Part shown: positions 6,085 to 13,142 of the stretch, one piece after another
Layout: the number at the start of each line of letters is the position of its first letter
Numbering within the stretch: position 1 is the stretch's first letter
Source of the DNA: an uncultured Flavobacteriales bacterium
GTDB taxonomy: Bacteria > Bacteroidota > Bacteroidia > Flavobacteriales > Crocinitomicaceae
Reading direction: 5' to 3'
DNA: 16,793 nucleotides
Assembly: GCA_946480815.1 (NCBI GenBank)
Contig: CAMLLB010000070.1
Span: 1-16,793 of the forward strand
Program-made: the position numbers and the translations under genes
The notes under the pieces: generated by a model
The model's input: the letters and a program-made list of their open reading frames with translations, nothing else
The model's database searches: none
Told to the model about the DNA's origin: nothing

Positions 6085-8490
6085 TTACTGAACGCTGAAT
6101 CGACCGGTGCGAGGGGCTGAAATTCCACCCGCTTCTGAAATGATATAAATCCCGGTGCTTAAAACGGGCAATTCGATTTCACATGTTCCTTCAAACAGTG
6201 TTACAGACTTCGGTTGATGGATCTTGCCATCCAGGCTTTGAATACTAAATTCGCTGGCGTGTGAATTGATGATCAGCTTTTCAGCACGACTTACCGGATT
6301 CGGGTAGATCTCAAGAGTTAGTTTGCTTAATTCAGGAAGTCCTAATTGATCAATAATCACACACTCACTTGTATCGTGACACGCATTGTGTGATGCAATG
6401 ACCGCATAGCTTCCGTTTTGTGAAGGTGTAAATGTGGTAGTTACTTCTCCTATAATTTGGGAAAAACCATTCAAACAATCGATCCACTGAAATTGAGTAG
6501 CAACCGGGCTTACATTCGCTGTCAGAAAAGTGATGTTGTTGGTAACAGAGTCGACCAAATGAGGCAGAACTGTAATAACCGTCACAACTGTACTGTCATC
6601 GCCGTTCATATCCTGTAAAACATCGAAATAAGTTCCCGATTCATCATAGGTATTTGAACCTACTGTGAATGTTCCTCCCGGACACAAAGTAACCGACTGC
6701 TGGGTAACATTATCCGTAAAACCAATCGTGATCGGTCCGTTAGCAGGTAAGTTCCCGGAACTGAACAGGGTTCCTTCATTTGTCCCATTGCATAATCCGG
6801 AAGTGCCCGAAGGAACAAAAGCCCATTTAATTCCGTTCCAGACAGTCAATGAAATGTCGGCGCAATCTGTCAGTCCGCTTTGTGAAGCGTTGTTCCAGCC
6901 TACAGTTACTCCAACGAGATCACCGGGATTTGAATTGGTGAAATCCCAATATTCCAGCGCGCTTACACTTTGCATCGGTCCTTCAACCGGAGTTAAACTG
7001 CTGTAAGGAGCATCCACATAACCAACTTTAATTTGTGTGCTTACTGAGACCGGTGGAGTAATGCTCAATGGACGGTATTTATCCGGAACTTTACCAAGCG
7101 GAAAATTAAAAGGATCGTTTCCTGTTTTTTCAATATACCCATCAATAAAAGTAGTGTCGGTACCGAATAAGTTATACATATTGTCTACTAGTTTGATCAG
7201 TTTTCCAGGAGTTGAAACAATGATTCCGTCAGCCAGGTCCAGCATGTCAGTAATGGTGATCGTTGTGTTCAAAGAGATTCCATAACCACCATCTGCCGGT
7301 CCGTTTGCTTTGTTTTCAACCGTTAAGCCGTGGAAAGTCAAATTGTTTGCTGCATGATCAATACTTTGATTTTTCGTTCCGTTCAGGATTAGTCGATTGG
7401 TATTGTGGTTGAACGATCCCAGGATATTCATGTTTCCGCTGATTCGCAATAAGATAGGGTATACATGATTGAGTGTTTTTCCCGTCGGGACCGTTAGATT
7501 TCCCAATTGATACACCGCGATTCCGGATCCATTCGTATTTCCGTTGAAGGTGGTGTTTCCTGATTGGAAAAGTGAATTACTCGACCCGTAAACAACTCCG
7601 TCGTTCATCCAGGCTGGTGCGTTCACATCTCTCCAGGTTGCACTATCTGCCAGAACAAGAGAGTCACCGCTTAATACCGTTACATTTGTTCCAGAGTTCT
7701 CAAAAATAGTCGAAGAACCGCTTACTTCCAGGTGCATGCCCATGGTACTTGTCGGATCATTACCAATTGTTCCGGTTATGAAAACAGAGCCTCCGTTTGA
7801 ACGGAAATAACCTTTTCCTGCTCCCGGTGCGGTTCCAAGCCAAAGCAGTGAACCATTAACATATAATGTTCCACCGTTTTGTTCGAATGTCGGATAATAA
7901 GTTCCGGCTTCATTTTCAAACCCGAATTCTGCATTTGTAGTGATTGTTCCGCCGTTTTGGATCAATTTACTTGATCCGATCGCGCTTCCATCTACCAAAG
8001 CAATTGTTTCACCAACAGTAACGGTTCCGTCGTCGATCGTTCCGGTAGCGCCCAGCTCAAAAAGTAAACGCTGTCCGCTCGATAAGACTCCGCCATCCAT
8101 TTCCAGGTGAGCATCATCTACAAAAATCAAACGGGCATTATTTCCGCCGCCAATTAAGGAAAAAGCACCCGAATTGGTAATGGTTAGAAGTGTCCCGTTC
8201 CCGATTACTTCTACACGGTTTGTGGTGTTTAAAACCGCAGAAACAGTTAAATGTGCTCCGTTTTGTACGAGCATTTCTGCAGGTGTGAAATTGGAGTTTA
8301 CTGCTATGACAGGCTCTGCCATTACCCCTGTGTAATTTGCCGGGTCAATTACGATATCATCTCCGTTGGAAGGAGTTGTTGACCAATTGGAAGGGTTGTT
8401 CCAATCCGAATTTAGTGCTCCTGTCCAGTTTTGCCCGAAAGCAGCTGTAAAACAGAGGCTTGTGATTAAAATAAGTGTATTTTTTTTCAT
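6085..8490 (-). CDS. T9SS-secreted beta-helix-like surface protein
   Basis: The protein has 801 residues from ATG 8490-8488 (MKKNTLILITSLCFTAAFGQ signal peptide). A longer frame to 8550 exists, but its 20 extra residues would bury the signal peptide. The mature N-terminus NWTGALNSDWNNPSNWS is a common opening of Bacteroidota secreted proteins. Residues about 60-440 contain many short strands with Gly/Asn turns (such as QNGGTLYVNGSLLWLG and NGGSVFITGTI), as in a parallel beta-helix. A middle beta domain and an Ig-like region with paired Cys follow. Residues 721-801 form a type A T9SS sorting domain (LTLEIYPNPVSRAEKL, ending STGIYIISE...GRFSVQ). That implies export across the outer membrane and surface attachment. 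The role is probably adhesin- or matrix-like; no enzyme motif is seen. Confidence 0.9.
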   Translation of the reverse strand: MKKNTLILITSLCFTAAFGQNWTGALNSDWNNPSNWSTTPSNGDDIVIDPANYTGVMAEPVIAVNSNFTPAEMLVQNGAHLTVSAVLNTTNRVEVIGNGTLLTITNSGAFSLIGGGNNARLIFVDDAHLEMDGGVLSSGQRLLFELGATGTIDDGTVTVGETIALVDGSAIGSSKLIQNGGTITTNAEFGFENEAGTYYPTFEQNGGTLYVNGSLLWLGTAPGAGKGYFRSNGGSVFITGTIGNDPTSTMGMHLEVSGSSTIFENSGTNVTVLSGDSLVLADSATWRDVNAPAWMNDGVVYGSSNSLFQSGNTTFNGNTNGSGIAVYQLGNLTVPTGKTLNHVYPILLRISGNMNILGSFNHNTNRLILNGTKNQSIDHAANNLTFHGLTVENKANGPADGGYGISLNTTITITDMLDLADGIIVSTPGKLIKLVDNMYNLFGTDTTFIDGYIEKTGNDPFNFPLGKVPDKYRPLSITPPVSVSTQIKVGYVDAPYSSLTPVEGPMQSVSALEYWDFTNSNPGDLVGVTVGWNNASQSGLTDCADISLTVWNGIKWAFVPSGTSGLCNGTNEGTLFSSGNLPANGPITIGFTDNVTQQSVTLCPGGTFTVGSNTYDESGTYFDVLQDMNGDDSTVVTVITVLPHLVDSVTNNITFLTANVSPVATQFQWIDCLNGFSQIIGEVTTTFTPSQNGSYAVIASHNACHDTSECVIIDQLGLPELSKLTLEIYPNPVSRAEKLIINSHASEFSIQSLDGKIHQPKSVTLFEGTCEIELPVLSTGIYIISEAGGISAPRTGRFSVQ

Positions 8491-8592
8491 TATAAATAAG
8501 TTTGAACCTGACCATTCGTTGCAAACAATAACGTATGCAGAGAACAACAAGGTTTGTATTGCGTTGAAATTTTTAATAAGCGGATTCGAATG

Positions 8593-8973
8593 CTAAGCGG
8601 AACAGGGAGGTTGTTGCAAAACCGCTAAAGCCGGGTTTTTAGGTGAATGGCTTCTGAAAGCGATCTTTAAATAGGAATCGATTGTTTCAAACCGGTTCTC
8701 AGGAACAAAATCAGAATCCGGGAAAGATGCGATCTGGAAAGAAAAATGACAATCAATTTTTTTGAAAGGTAATTCCATGTCTTTATCCTGGTCATTCGAA
8801 TTCCTGTCATCACCGATATAATGCATGTAGATAAAATCAAAGAGTCCCAGAGTACTATCTGCAGCCTGGTGTTCTGTAAAATGAACGATGAATCGGTCCA
8901 GTTTGAAAACTTCTCCGAGTGAGCCGTTAAACAGGAAAATGGGTAAGAATATGTAAATGAATGCCTTTCTCAC
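8593..8973 (-). CDS. Small secreted protein, conserved-looking, function unknown
   Basis: A 126-residue protein from a GTG at 8973-8971 (MRKAFIYIFLPIFLFNGSLG, a signal peptide or N-terminal anchor). The body has HFTEHQAADSTLGLFDFIY, then MHYIGDDRNSNDQDKDMELP and FKK, a His- and Asp-rich stretch, and ends in PPCSA. From memory, Bacteroidota have small secreted proteins with an 'F..F...HY......D.D...DM.LPFK' core encoded near metal or TonB-receptor genes; I cannot name the family. The acidic and His-rich block could bind metal, but that is inference. A good -7 element lies only about 4 nt upstream of the GTG, so translation may be leaderless. The gene diverges from the cobalamin riboswitch transcript and is co-directional with the T9SS gene, 102 nt away. 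Confidence 0.75.
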   Translation of the reverse strand: MRKAFIYIFLPIFLFNGSLGEVFKLDRFIVHFTEHQAADSTLGLFDFIYMHYIGDDRNSNDQDKDMELPFKKIDCHFSFQIASFPDSDFVPENRFETIDSYLKIAFRSHSPKNPALAVLQQPPCSA

Positions 8974-8976
8974 AGC

Positions 8977-9005
8977 GCAAAGATAAGAAAACAGAAATTA
9001 ATCAA
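8977..9005 (-). promoter_or_regulatory. Promoter of the small secreted protein gene
   Basis: On the minus strand TTG (9005-9003) is followed by 17 nt and TATCTTTGC (8985-8977), a full TAnnTTTGY match. The predicted start falls within a few bases of the GTG initiation codon at 8973. Confidence 0.55.
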
Positions 9006-9018
9006 TTATTCTGAAAAC

Positions 9019-9026
9019 TATCTTTA
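9019..9026 (+). promoter_or_regulatory. Possible -7 element for the riboswitch transcript
   Basis: TATCTTTA is one base from TAnnTTTG and would start transcription about 25-30 nt before the riboswitch. No clear -33 element is visible. Confidence 0.3.
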
Positions 9027-9054
9027 CATTTACCACACGTTCTTTTTATTGATC

Positions 9055-9176
9055 AATATCCGGAAAATGGTTTCACCCCGGTGAAATAATAGGGAATCGT
9101 GTGAGAATCACGAACTGTCGCGCAACTGTAATCTTTTCGTCAATGAATAGAAAGTCAGATACCTGCCGTTTTCCGA
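9055..9176 (+). ncRNA. Cobalamin (adenosylcobalamin-type) riboswitch
   Basis: The conserved cobalamin aptamer elements occur in order. P1 arms are CGGAAAA (9061-9067) and TTTTCCG (9169-9175). A hairpin TTTCAC/GTGAAA spans 9071-9086. Then come AGGGAATCGTG and TGAGAATCACG, followed by CGCGCAACTGTAATC near 9118-9132. The B12-box region GTCAGATACCTGCC lies at 9154-9167. The order, spacing and B12 box together are diagnostic. It should bind a cobalamin and lower expression of the downstream plus-strand gene, whose start is 140 nt away. In this phylum the usual targets are BtuB-like TonB receptors and B12 genes. Confidence 0.93.
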
Positions 9177-9205
9177 TCTGTCCGCTGTGTTGGATAGAAT
9201 TGACC

Positions 9206-9294
9206 ATGCTTTCGCGATTTGAGGCTCATGTCAAGGTTGTTTTCAGTTCCTGATTTCAGGGATCAAACCTCCTGCATATACTTTTTTCGAAAGC
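9206..9294 (+). promoter_or_regulatory. Probable riboswitch expression platform with an embedded mini-ORF
   Basis: Between aptamer and CWC gene, GCTTTCG (9208-9214) can pair with CGAAAGC (9288-9294). Inside it AGGTT (9234-9238) can pair with AACCT (9266-9270), and CCTGA/TCAGG (9250-9261) forms a small hairpin. A 15-codon frame (MLSRFEAHVKVVFSS, 9206-9253) starts in the outer arm. The structure is read by eye and could be the switch between on and off states; the mini-ORF may be chance. Confidence 0.4.
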
Positions 9295-9315
9295 GTTGAA
9301 CATAAAAAAAAGCTT

Positions 9316-9558
9316 ATGAGTGATCATGAACAAGTACTTTGTCCGCGCTGTAATTCCCGCTTTGAATGTAAAGTCGGCTCCATTTCGCTTTGTCAGTGCA
9401 CCAGCGTGAATTTAACTGTTGACGAGAGCCAGTATATCTGTGATAATTACGAGGAATGCTTGTGTGCAGCTTGCATGCTTGAATTGAAAAAGGAATACAA
9501 TGCGAAATTATTAGAGCAGCGTTTCGCAACTATTTCCACACTTTTTAAGAAGAAATAA
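9316..9558 (+). CDS. Cysteine-rich CWC-family protein
   Basis: This 80-residue cytosolic protein has nine cysteines: C9-x2-C12, C18, C26-x-C28, C42, C48-x-C50 and C53. The layout CPRCNSRFEC...LCQC...YEECLCAACM follows the cysteine-rich CWC family ('CPRCG..F.C...CWC......CLC..C'), although the central CWC reads CQC here. The pairs suggest a bound zinc ion or iron-sulfur centre, which is unproven for the family. The gene is the first recognisable one behind the cobalamin riboswitch, so its expression should respond to B12. There is no strong ribosome binding site (AAAAAAAAGCTT before ATG). It is followed by a palindromic repeat and a thioesterase gene. Family call is fairly sure; biochemical role is unknown. 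Confidence 0.87.
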   Translation: MSDHEQVLCPRCNSRFECKVGSISLCQCTSVNLTVDESQYICDNYEECLCAACMLELKKEYNAKLLEQRFATISTLFKKK

Positions 9559-9559
9559 A

Positions 9560-9631
9560 GGAGTCAAGAGACAAGACTTTGTGAGTCATGATAATTTAGT
9601 CTTGATCGTGACTCTAAAATATCCTGACTCC
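9560..9631. repeat. Nested palindromic intergenic repeat
   Basis: GGAGTCA (9560-9566) pairs with TGACTCC (9625-9631). Inside it CAAGACT (9572-9578) pairs with AGTCTTG (9598-9604), and GAGTC (9583-9587) can alternatively pair with GACTC (9610-9614). The GAGTCA/TGACTC word occurs four times in 72 bp. It fills the gap between the CWC and thioesterase genes, lacks a T-run and resembles the palindromic spacers common in flavobacterial genomes. Confidence 0.55.
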
Positions 9632-9644
9632 AAAATAATAAACA

Positions 9645-10034
9645 ATGAATATAGAACAACGCATTCAACAAGCTGAAACACGCATTTTTAAAGCTGTTTT
9701 TCCAAGTACAACCAATCATTATGATACACTTTTCGGAGGAACAGCGATGCAATTAATGGACGAAGTAGCCTTTATTGCCGCAACCCGTTTCAGTCGCCAG
9801 CGAATGGTTACCGTGAGCAGTGACAAGATCGATTTTAAAAAACCGATTCCTGCAGGGACAATCGTGGAATTGATCGGTAAAGTAACTTACCTGGGAAGTA
9901 CCAGTTTGAAAATCCGGGTAGAGATCTTTATGGAACAAATGTATTCCGACCAGCGCGAGAAAGCAGTAACAGGTGAATTTACCTTCGTTGCGATAGATGA
10001 AAACAAACAGCCGGTTAAAATTCTTAGGGAATAA
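9645..10034 (+). CDS. Acyl-CoA thioesterase, hotdog fold (YciA/BACH-like)
   Basis: The 129-residue protein is close to the usual length for a single-hotdog thioesterase. The signature is at residues 24-40: N24-H-Y-D-T-L-F-G-G-T-A-M-Q-L-M-D39-E40. N24 and D39 are the expected catalytic positions and D39 is followed by the central hotdog helix. The next conserved block, MVTVSSDKIDFKKPIPAGTIVEL, also fits YciA/BACH-type acyl-CoA hydrolases, which release free fatty acid and CoA in the cytosol. The start at ATG 9645 gives the full family N-terminus. It follows the CWC gene by 86 nt, within which lies a palindromic repeat, so co-regulation with B12 is uncertain. A hairpin terminator follows the stop. 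Chain-length preference cannot be read from sequence. Confidence 0.92.
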   Translation: MNIEQRIQQAETRIFKAVFPSTTNHYDTLFGGTAMQLMDEVAFIAATRFSRQRMVTVSSDKIDFKKPIPAGTIVELIGKVTYLGSTSLKIRVEIFMEQMYSDQREKAVTGEFTFVAIDENKQPVKILRE

Positions 10035-10038
10035 TGAA

Positions 10039-10069
10039 AAATCCCTCCCGATGCAGCCGGGAGGGATTT
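10039..10069. terminator. Terminator hairpin between convergent genes
   Basis: AAATCCCTCCCG (10039-10050) pairs perfectly with CGGGAGGGATTT (10058-10069) around a 7-nt loop, just after the thioesterase stop and before the end of the convergent T9SS gene. The T-run is short (TTTCCTTATTT). Confidence 0.85.
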
Positions 10070-10088
10070 CCTTATTTCTGTTGTTTAT

Positions 10089-12101
10089 TTATTCTTTTAC
10101 AACAACGATTCGTTCTGTAAATACCTGGTTTTCTTTGAATACAAAGACAGAGTAAGTTCCCGGTGGCAGATTTTGTTTTTTTATTTCATGACTTTCGCCA
10201 CGTATCGTACCACTTTCAATTTCCTGTCCTTCAAGTGAAGTCAACTGATAGCGGCAGTCTGTTCCGATCTTTGCAGTGTTGATAATAAAGTTCCCGTTGT
10301 TCGGATTCGGATAAACGGAAAGCTGTTGCTGTTCTGCTGAAGTTGATAAAATTCCGGGAGCTTCTGGATCATCAGCAGATCTGGTTGTTTTCAGCTCATC
10401 CGGAGGAATTCCACCCTGGGAGTTGCAAATCAATACATCGCAAATATTGCAGTTTGCATCAATGAATTCTACCCGGAAACAAGCTTTCACACTTTGTGAG
10501 CAACAAGACAATGCAAGGATAGGAGGGAATTTGAGGTTGAGTGTCAATGATTCGTTGGTAATGACTCTTGGAGTTGAAGTTGTCAATTCGATGTCGTTAC
10601 TGAAAGTAGCAGAGGTGGAGTAAGAATAGGGTGAAAACGAAGCTGTAAACCCAGACAAAGTAGCCGCTGGAGATACAAAGTGTCCGAAATCCGCATTGGT
10701 AATAGAACAATAATTACGACAAAGATCACTGCTTGGTGTAACCAGGTAATTCAGCAGTGTGACACGTACTTTTTTGATTACTTTCCCTCCCGAATTCAGA
10801 TCGAATGATGCATTGGCATTCCCATTGGAGCTAGTGAGGTTCAATGAAAGCAGTTTGGCATTCACTCCGGTACAATTACATCCGGATGAAGTCGGTACAT
10901 CACAAGACACCTGCCCGGCAATAACCGTTGGTAATCCAAGAGTACGTGTTCCGTTGATCGGAACCGAGTTGGAACTCCATCCGCTTCCGGCCCCTGCAAC
11001 GTCGGGTGTATTTAACGCGGAAAGCGTACTTACGCCTACAAAAGGGCCGCTGACATACACTTTATTGTTCGGTCCCAACTGTAAACCATTGAAAGGGTAT
11101 TGCTGTCCGGAGGAAGTAACTGCACTTGCAATAGTATATGGAGTAGGACTTGCAACTGTAATATCGTATTGATACAGATTACATGTGGCCCCAACTCCTG
11201 CAAATCCCTGGCCGATATAAATATAATTCCCGTTAGGTGAAAATTCAAAACCGTACGTATTTCCACTTCCACCTACATTGATGGATTTGTCGAGCGTCAT
11301 ATTTCCGGTGAATAAGTTGAAATTAAAGGTTTCAGCAAATTTTGATCCACAAAGTGCCAACCCAAGTTTGTTGCCTGAAACACTGAATTTCATTTGCCCC
11401 TGTGCATTGTAATTTGTTGTATTGTGAGCAAGTCCGACTACTTGAGTGGTGAGGTTGGCCATCAATGCTGTCTGTGCACCTGCACTGGAGGTGATTCCGG
11501 TAAAAGCAGGTGTATTGGTGATATGGAATTTGTAGAACTGTGTTCCACCAGAAGTAGTTGGACTGAAGTCATGGGCAACAAGCCACCAACCACCTGATCC
11601 GTCTGGAGTAACAGCAAGTTTTTCGGAGAAACGTGTTCCGCCCCCAATAATAGAAACTGCCGGATCATACGTTACCATATGGGAAGGATAAGTTCCGGTA
11701 ACTGTTACGAGTGCAACCCCAATTCCATTGGGTGTTGCCGGTGTGGTTTCAACTCCTTCGGAGGTAACAACCAGAAATTTGGTGCAGAAATTACCCGGCA
11801 AAGGAATAACTATTGCTGACTGTGTAGAGGAGGGACTTCCAAGCATGGATGAAGTGACAGAAGCGTGCGTGGCACCATGCCATATTCGTTGCCCGTCGGC
11901 ATAAAACAAGAGGTTTCCGCTGTTGTCGGAAGCAGCTGTACATCCTTCATTAGTAGTCATTACTGATCCTGGTTCAGGAGAGGTGGTTGCTCCCGTAAAG
12001 CGAAGTCCGCCGTTGTTTCCGAAATACCAGACACTTGTTTGGGTAAATGAATAGATTGAGCAGGAAATGAGAAGTAATCCTGCAAGAAGATTTTTTTTCA
12101 T
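10089..12101 (-). CDS. T9SS-secreted protein with beta-propeller-like body
   Basis: A 670-residue protein with signal peptide MKKNLLAGLLLISCSIYSFTQ. The mature N-terminus (VWYFGNNGGLRFTG) and repeated blades such as NLLFYADGQRIWHG, FEFSPNGNYIYIGQG and LQLGPNNKVYVSGP over residues about 22-390 suggest a beta-propeller of the kind found in Bacteroidota secreted proteins that open with 'WYFG...GL.F'. Residues about 390-590 are cysteine-rich (SGCNCTG, LSCCSQS, NCNICDVLIC) and may be disulfide-linked. A type A T9SS sorting domain covers 593-670 (LSVYPNPNNGNFIIN, then NLPPGTYSVFV). It should be exported across the outer membrane and anchored on the surface. No enzymatic motif is visible. It converges on the thioesterase gene. 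Confidence 0.9.
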   Translation of the reverse strand: MKKNLLAGLLLISCSIYSFTQTSVWYFGNNGGLRFTGATTSPEPGSVMTTNEGCTAASDNSGNLLFYADGQRIWHGATHASVTSSMLGSPSSTQSAIVIPLPGNFCTKFLVVTSEGVETTPATPNGIGVALVTVTGTYPSHMVTYDPAVSIIGGGTRFSEKLAVTPDGSGGWWLVAHDFSPTTSGGTQFYKFHITNTPAFTGITSSAGAQTALMANLTTQVVGLAHNTTNYNAQGQMKFSVSGNKLGLALCGSKFAETFNFNLFTGNMTLDKSINVGGSGNTYGFEFSPNGNYIYIGQGFAGVGATCNLYQYDITVASPTPYTIASAVTSSGQQYPFNGLQLGPNNKVYVSGPFVGVSTLSALNTPDVAGAGSGWSSNSVPINGTRTLGLPTVIAGQVSCDVPTSSGCNCTGVNAKLLSLNLTSSNGNANASFDLNSGGKVIKKVRVTLLNYLVTPSSDLCRNYCSITNADFGHFVSPAATLSGFTASFSPYSYSTSATFSNDIELTTSTPRVITNESLTLNLKFPPILALSCCSQSVKACFRVEFIDANCNICDVLICNSQGGIPPDELKTTRSADDPEAPGILSTSAEQQQLSVYPNPNNGNFIINTAKIGTDCRYQLTSLEGQEIESGTIRGESHEIKKQNLPPGTYSVFVFKENQVFTERIVVVKE

Positions 12102-12259
12102 AAGTGAATAGTTTATATGGCCTTACTCTATAATTCGGTTTTCAGTTCCCCTCAGCCTAGTCGGAAAGCATTCAGCTATTCCAGTACGTGCAATCCTAAA
12201 TTAGTCTTTTATTTCGATAATATGGAAAAGAATTGAATGAAACGAAAAGATTACCGTAC

Positions 12260-12290
12260 TTGATCTGAAAAGTTAGTCTTATTAATTTTG
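12260..12290 (+). promoter_or_regulatory. Promoter of the lipoprotein gene
   Basis: TTG (12260-12262), 20 nt, then TAATTTTG (12283-12290) followed by T fits the Bacteroidota promoter pattern. The 5' leader would be about 30 nt. Nothing else is evident in the 12102-12328 intergenic stretch. Confidence 0.55.
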
Positions 12291-12328
12291 TTCAATGCAT
12301 GGAATCAATTTTCAATTATTTTTAGGTA

Positions 12329-12973
12329 ATGAATAACGTAATCCGATTTGTTTCAATAACGATATATGCTTCCGTATTGTCTATTGTCTGTTCATGTAAA
12401 GGGAATAGCAATAAACAAATCTTTACGGATAGTGAACAGGATCAATTGGTTTTGGATTCATCACATAATTTACCCTTTACCTGCATCATTGATACACCAT
12501 TTTGCACCGATTCTGCATGCAGCGGTATGTACCGGGGAGTAGAGTTTGTATCGGAGCGTTACATCAACCAGCTTGATTTGAACGGTACGGATGTAGCGCA
12601 CCAATATTCGAACAAAATGTGTGAATATGTGGGGAATAAATTGAAACAGTTGTATCGTGACAGTTTGTACAGCAAAGTTGACTTTCGCCGCATCCGGATT
12701 TCTACAAAAGGAATGAACGGAGACTCAAACTATGTGGAATACAGGGTCTATATTCCGTTCAAGCGTGTCCCGAAAAACCAGGCGATGACTGCTTTTGATC
12801 ATTGTGGAGGATGGGGGCATAAACCCGAATTGAAAAAAAGAAAATTTGATTTGCTTTCCAGTCCCAACAAGATTGTAAAGAACAGAAGACTTTGGATCAG
12901 CAAATTGTTCAAAACAAAAGAAGGTTTGCAGGAATATTGGATTCAATGGCAGCATACCAAATATTCCCAGTAG
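12329..12973 (+). CDS. Probable lipoprotein of unknown function
   Basis: A 214-residue protein with hydrophobic N-terminus RFVSITIYASVLSIVCSCKGNSNK; the second Cys (residue 23, with Ser before it) is the likelier lipidation site, though the lipobox is imperfect. The mature part has a Cys-bearing segment (FTCIIDTPFCTDSACSGMYRG) suggestive of disulfides. A helix (VGNKLKQLYRDSLYSKVDF) and a strand pair (YVEYRVYIPFKRVP) follow, then a basic C-terminus ending WIQWQHTKYSQ. I recognise no family. It has its own good promoter and is followed by an AT-rich hairpin. Confidence 0.75.
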   Translation: MNNVIRFVSITIYASVLSIVCSCKGNSNKQIFTDSEQDQLVLDSSHNLPFTCIIDTPFCTDSACSGMYRGVEFVSERYINQLDLNGTDVAHQYSNKMCEYVGNKLKQLYRDSLYSKVDFRRIRISTKGMNGDSNYVEYRVYIPFKRVPKNQAMTAFDHCGGWGHKPELKKRKFDLLSSPNKIVKNRRLWISKLFKTKEGLQEYWIQWQHTKYSQ

Positions 12974-13008
12974 ATTCCTTTTCTTCAATTATTGATAAGT
13001 CAAGAAAT

Positions 13009-13046
13009 AGAAACTTAACTTTTTGATTAAAAAAAGTTAAGTTTCT
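13009..13046. terminator. AT-rich perfect hairpin, possible terminator
   Basis: A 16-bp perfect stem, AGAAACTTAACTTTTT (13009-13024) with its complement at 13031-13046, surrounds the loop GATTAA. It follows the lipoprotein stop by 35 nt. The stem has only three G:C pairs and lacks the usual GC core, so termination would be weak; it may also be a repeat. Confidence 0.5.
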
Positions 13047-13142
13047 CTTCATTATTGGAATCCAACTTTGCCTCAAGATTGTTCAGTAATTAGTTGTGAG
13101 ATTAATTATTATTGTGTTTGTAATTAAACATGCCAAAAACTT

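Noticed and set aside
6665..7285. Plus-strand ORFs of 82-113 codons inside the first T9SS gene
   Set aside because: They are shadows of a long minus-strand gene with a signal peptide and a sorting domain.
8491..8550. Longer N-terminus for the T9SS protein, starting at 8550
   Set aside because: It would place 20 residues before an ideal signal peptide; the ATG at 8490 is far better.
10759..11172. 137-codon plus-strand ORF inside the second T9SS gene
   Set aside because: It is antisense to the propeller region and shows low-complexity composition from the opposite frame.
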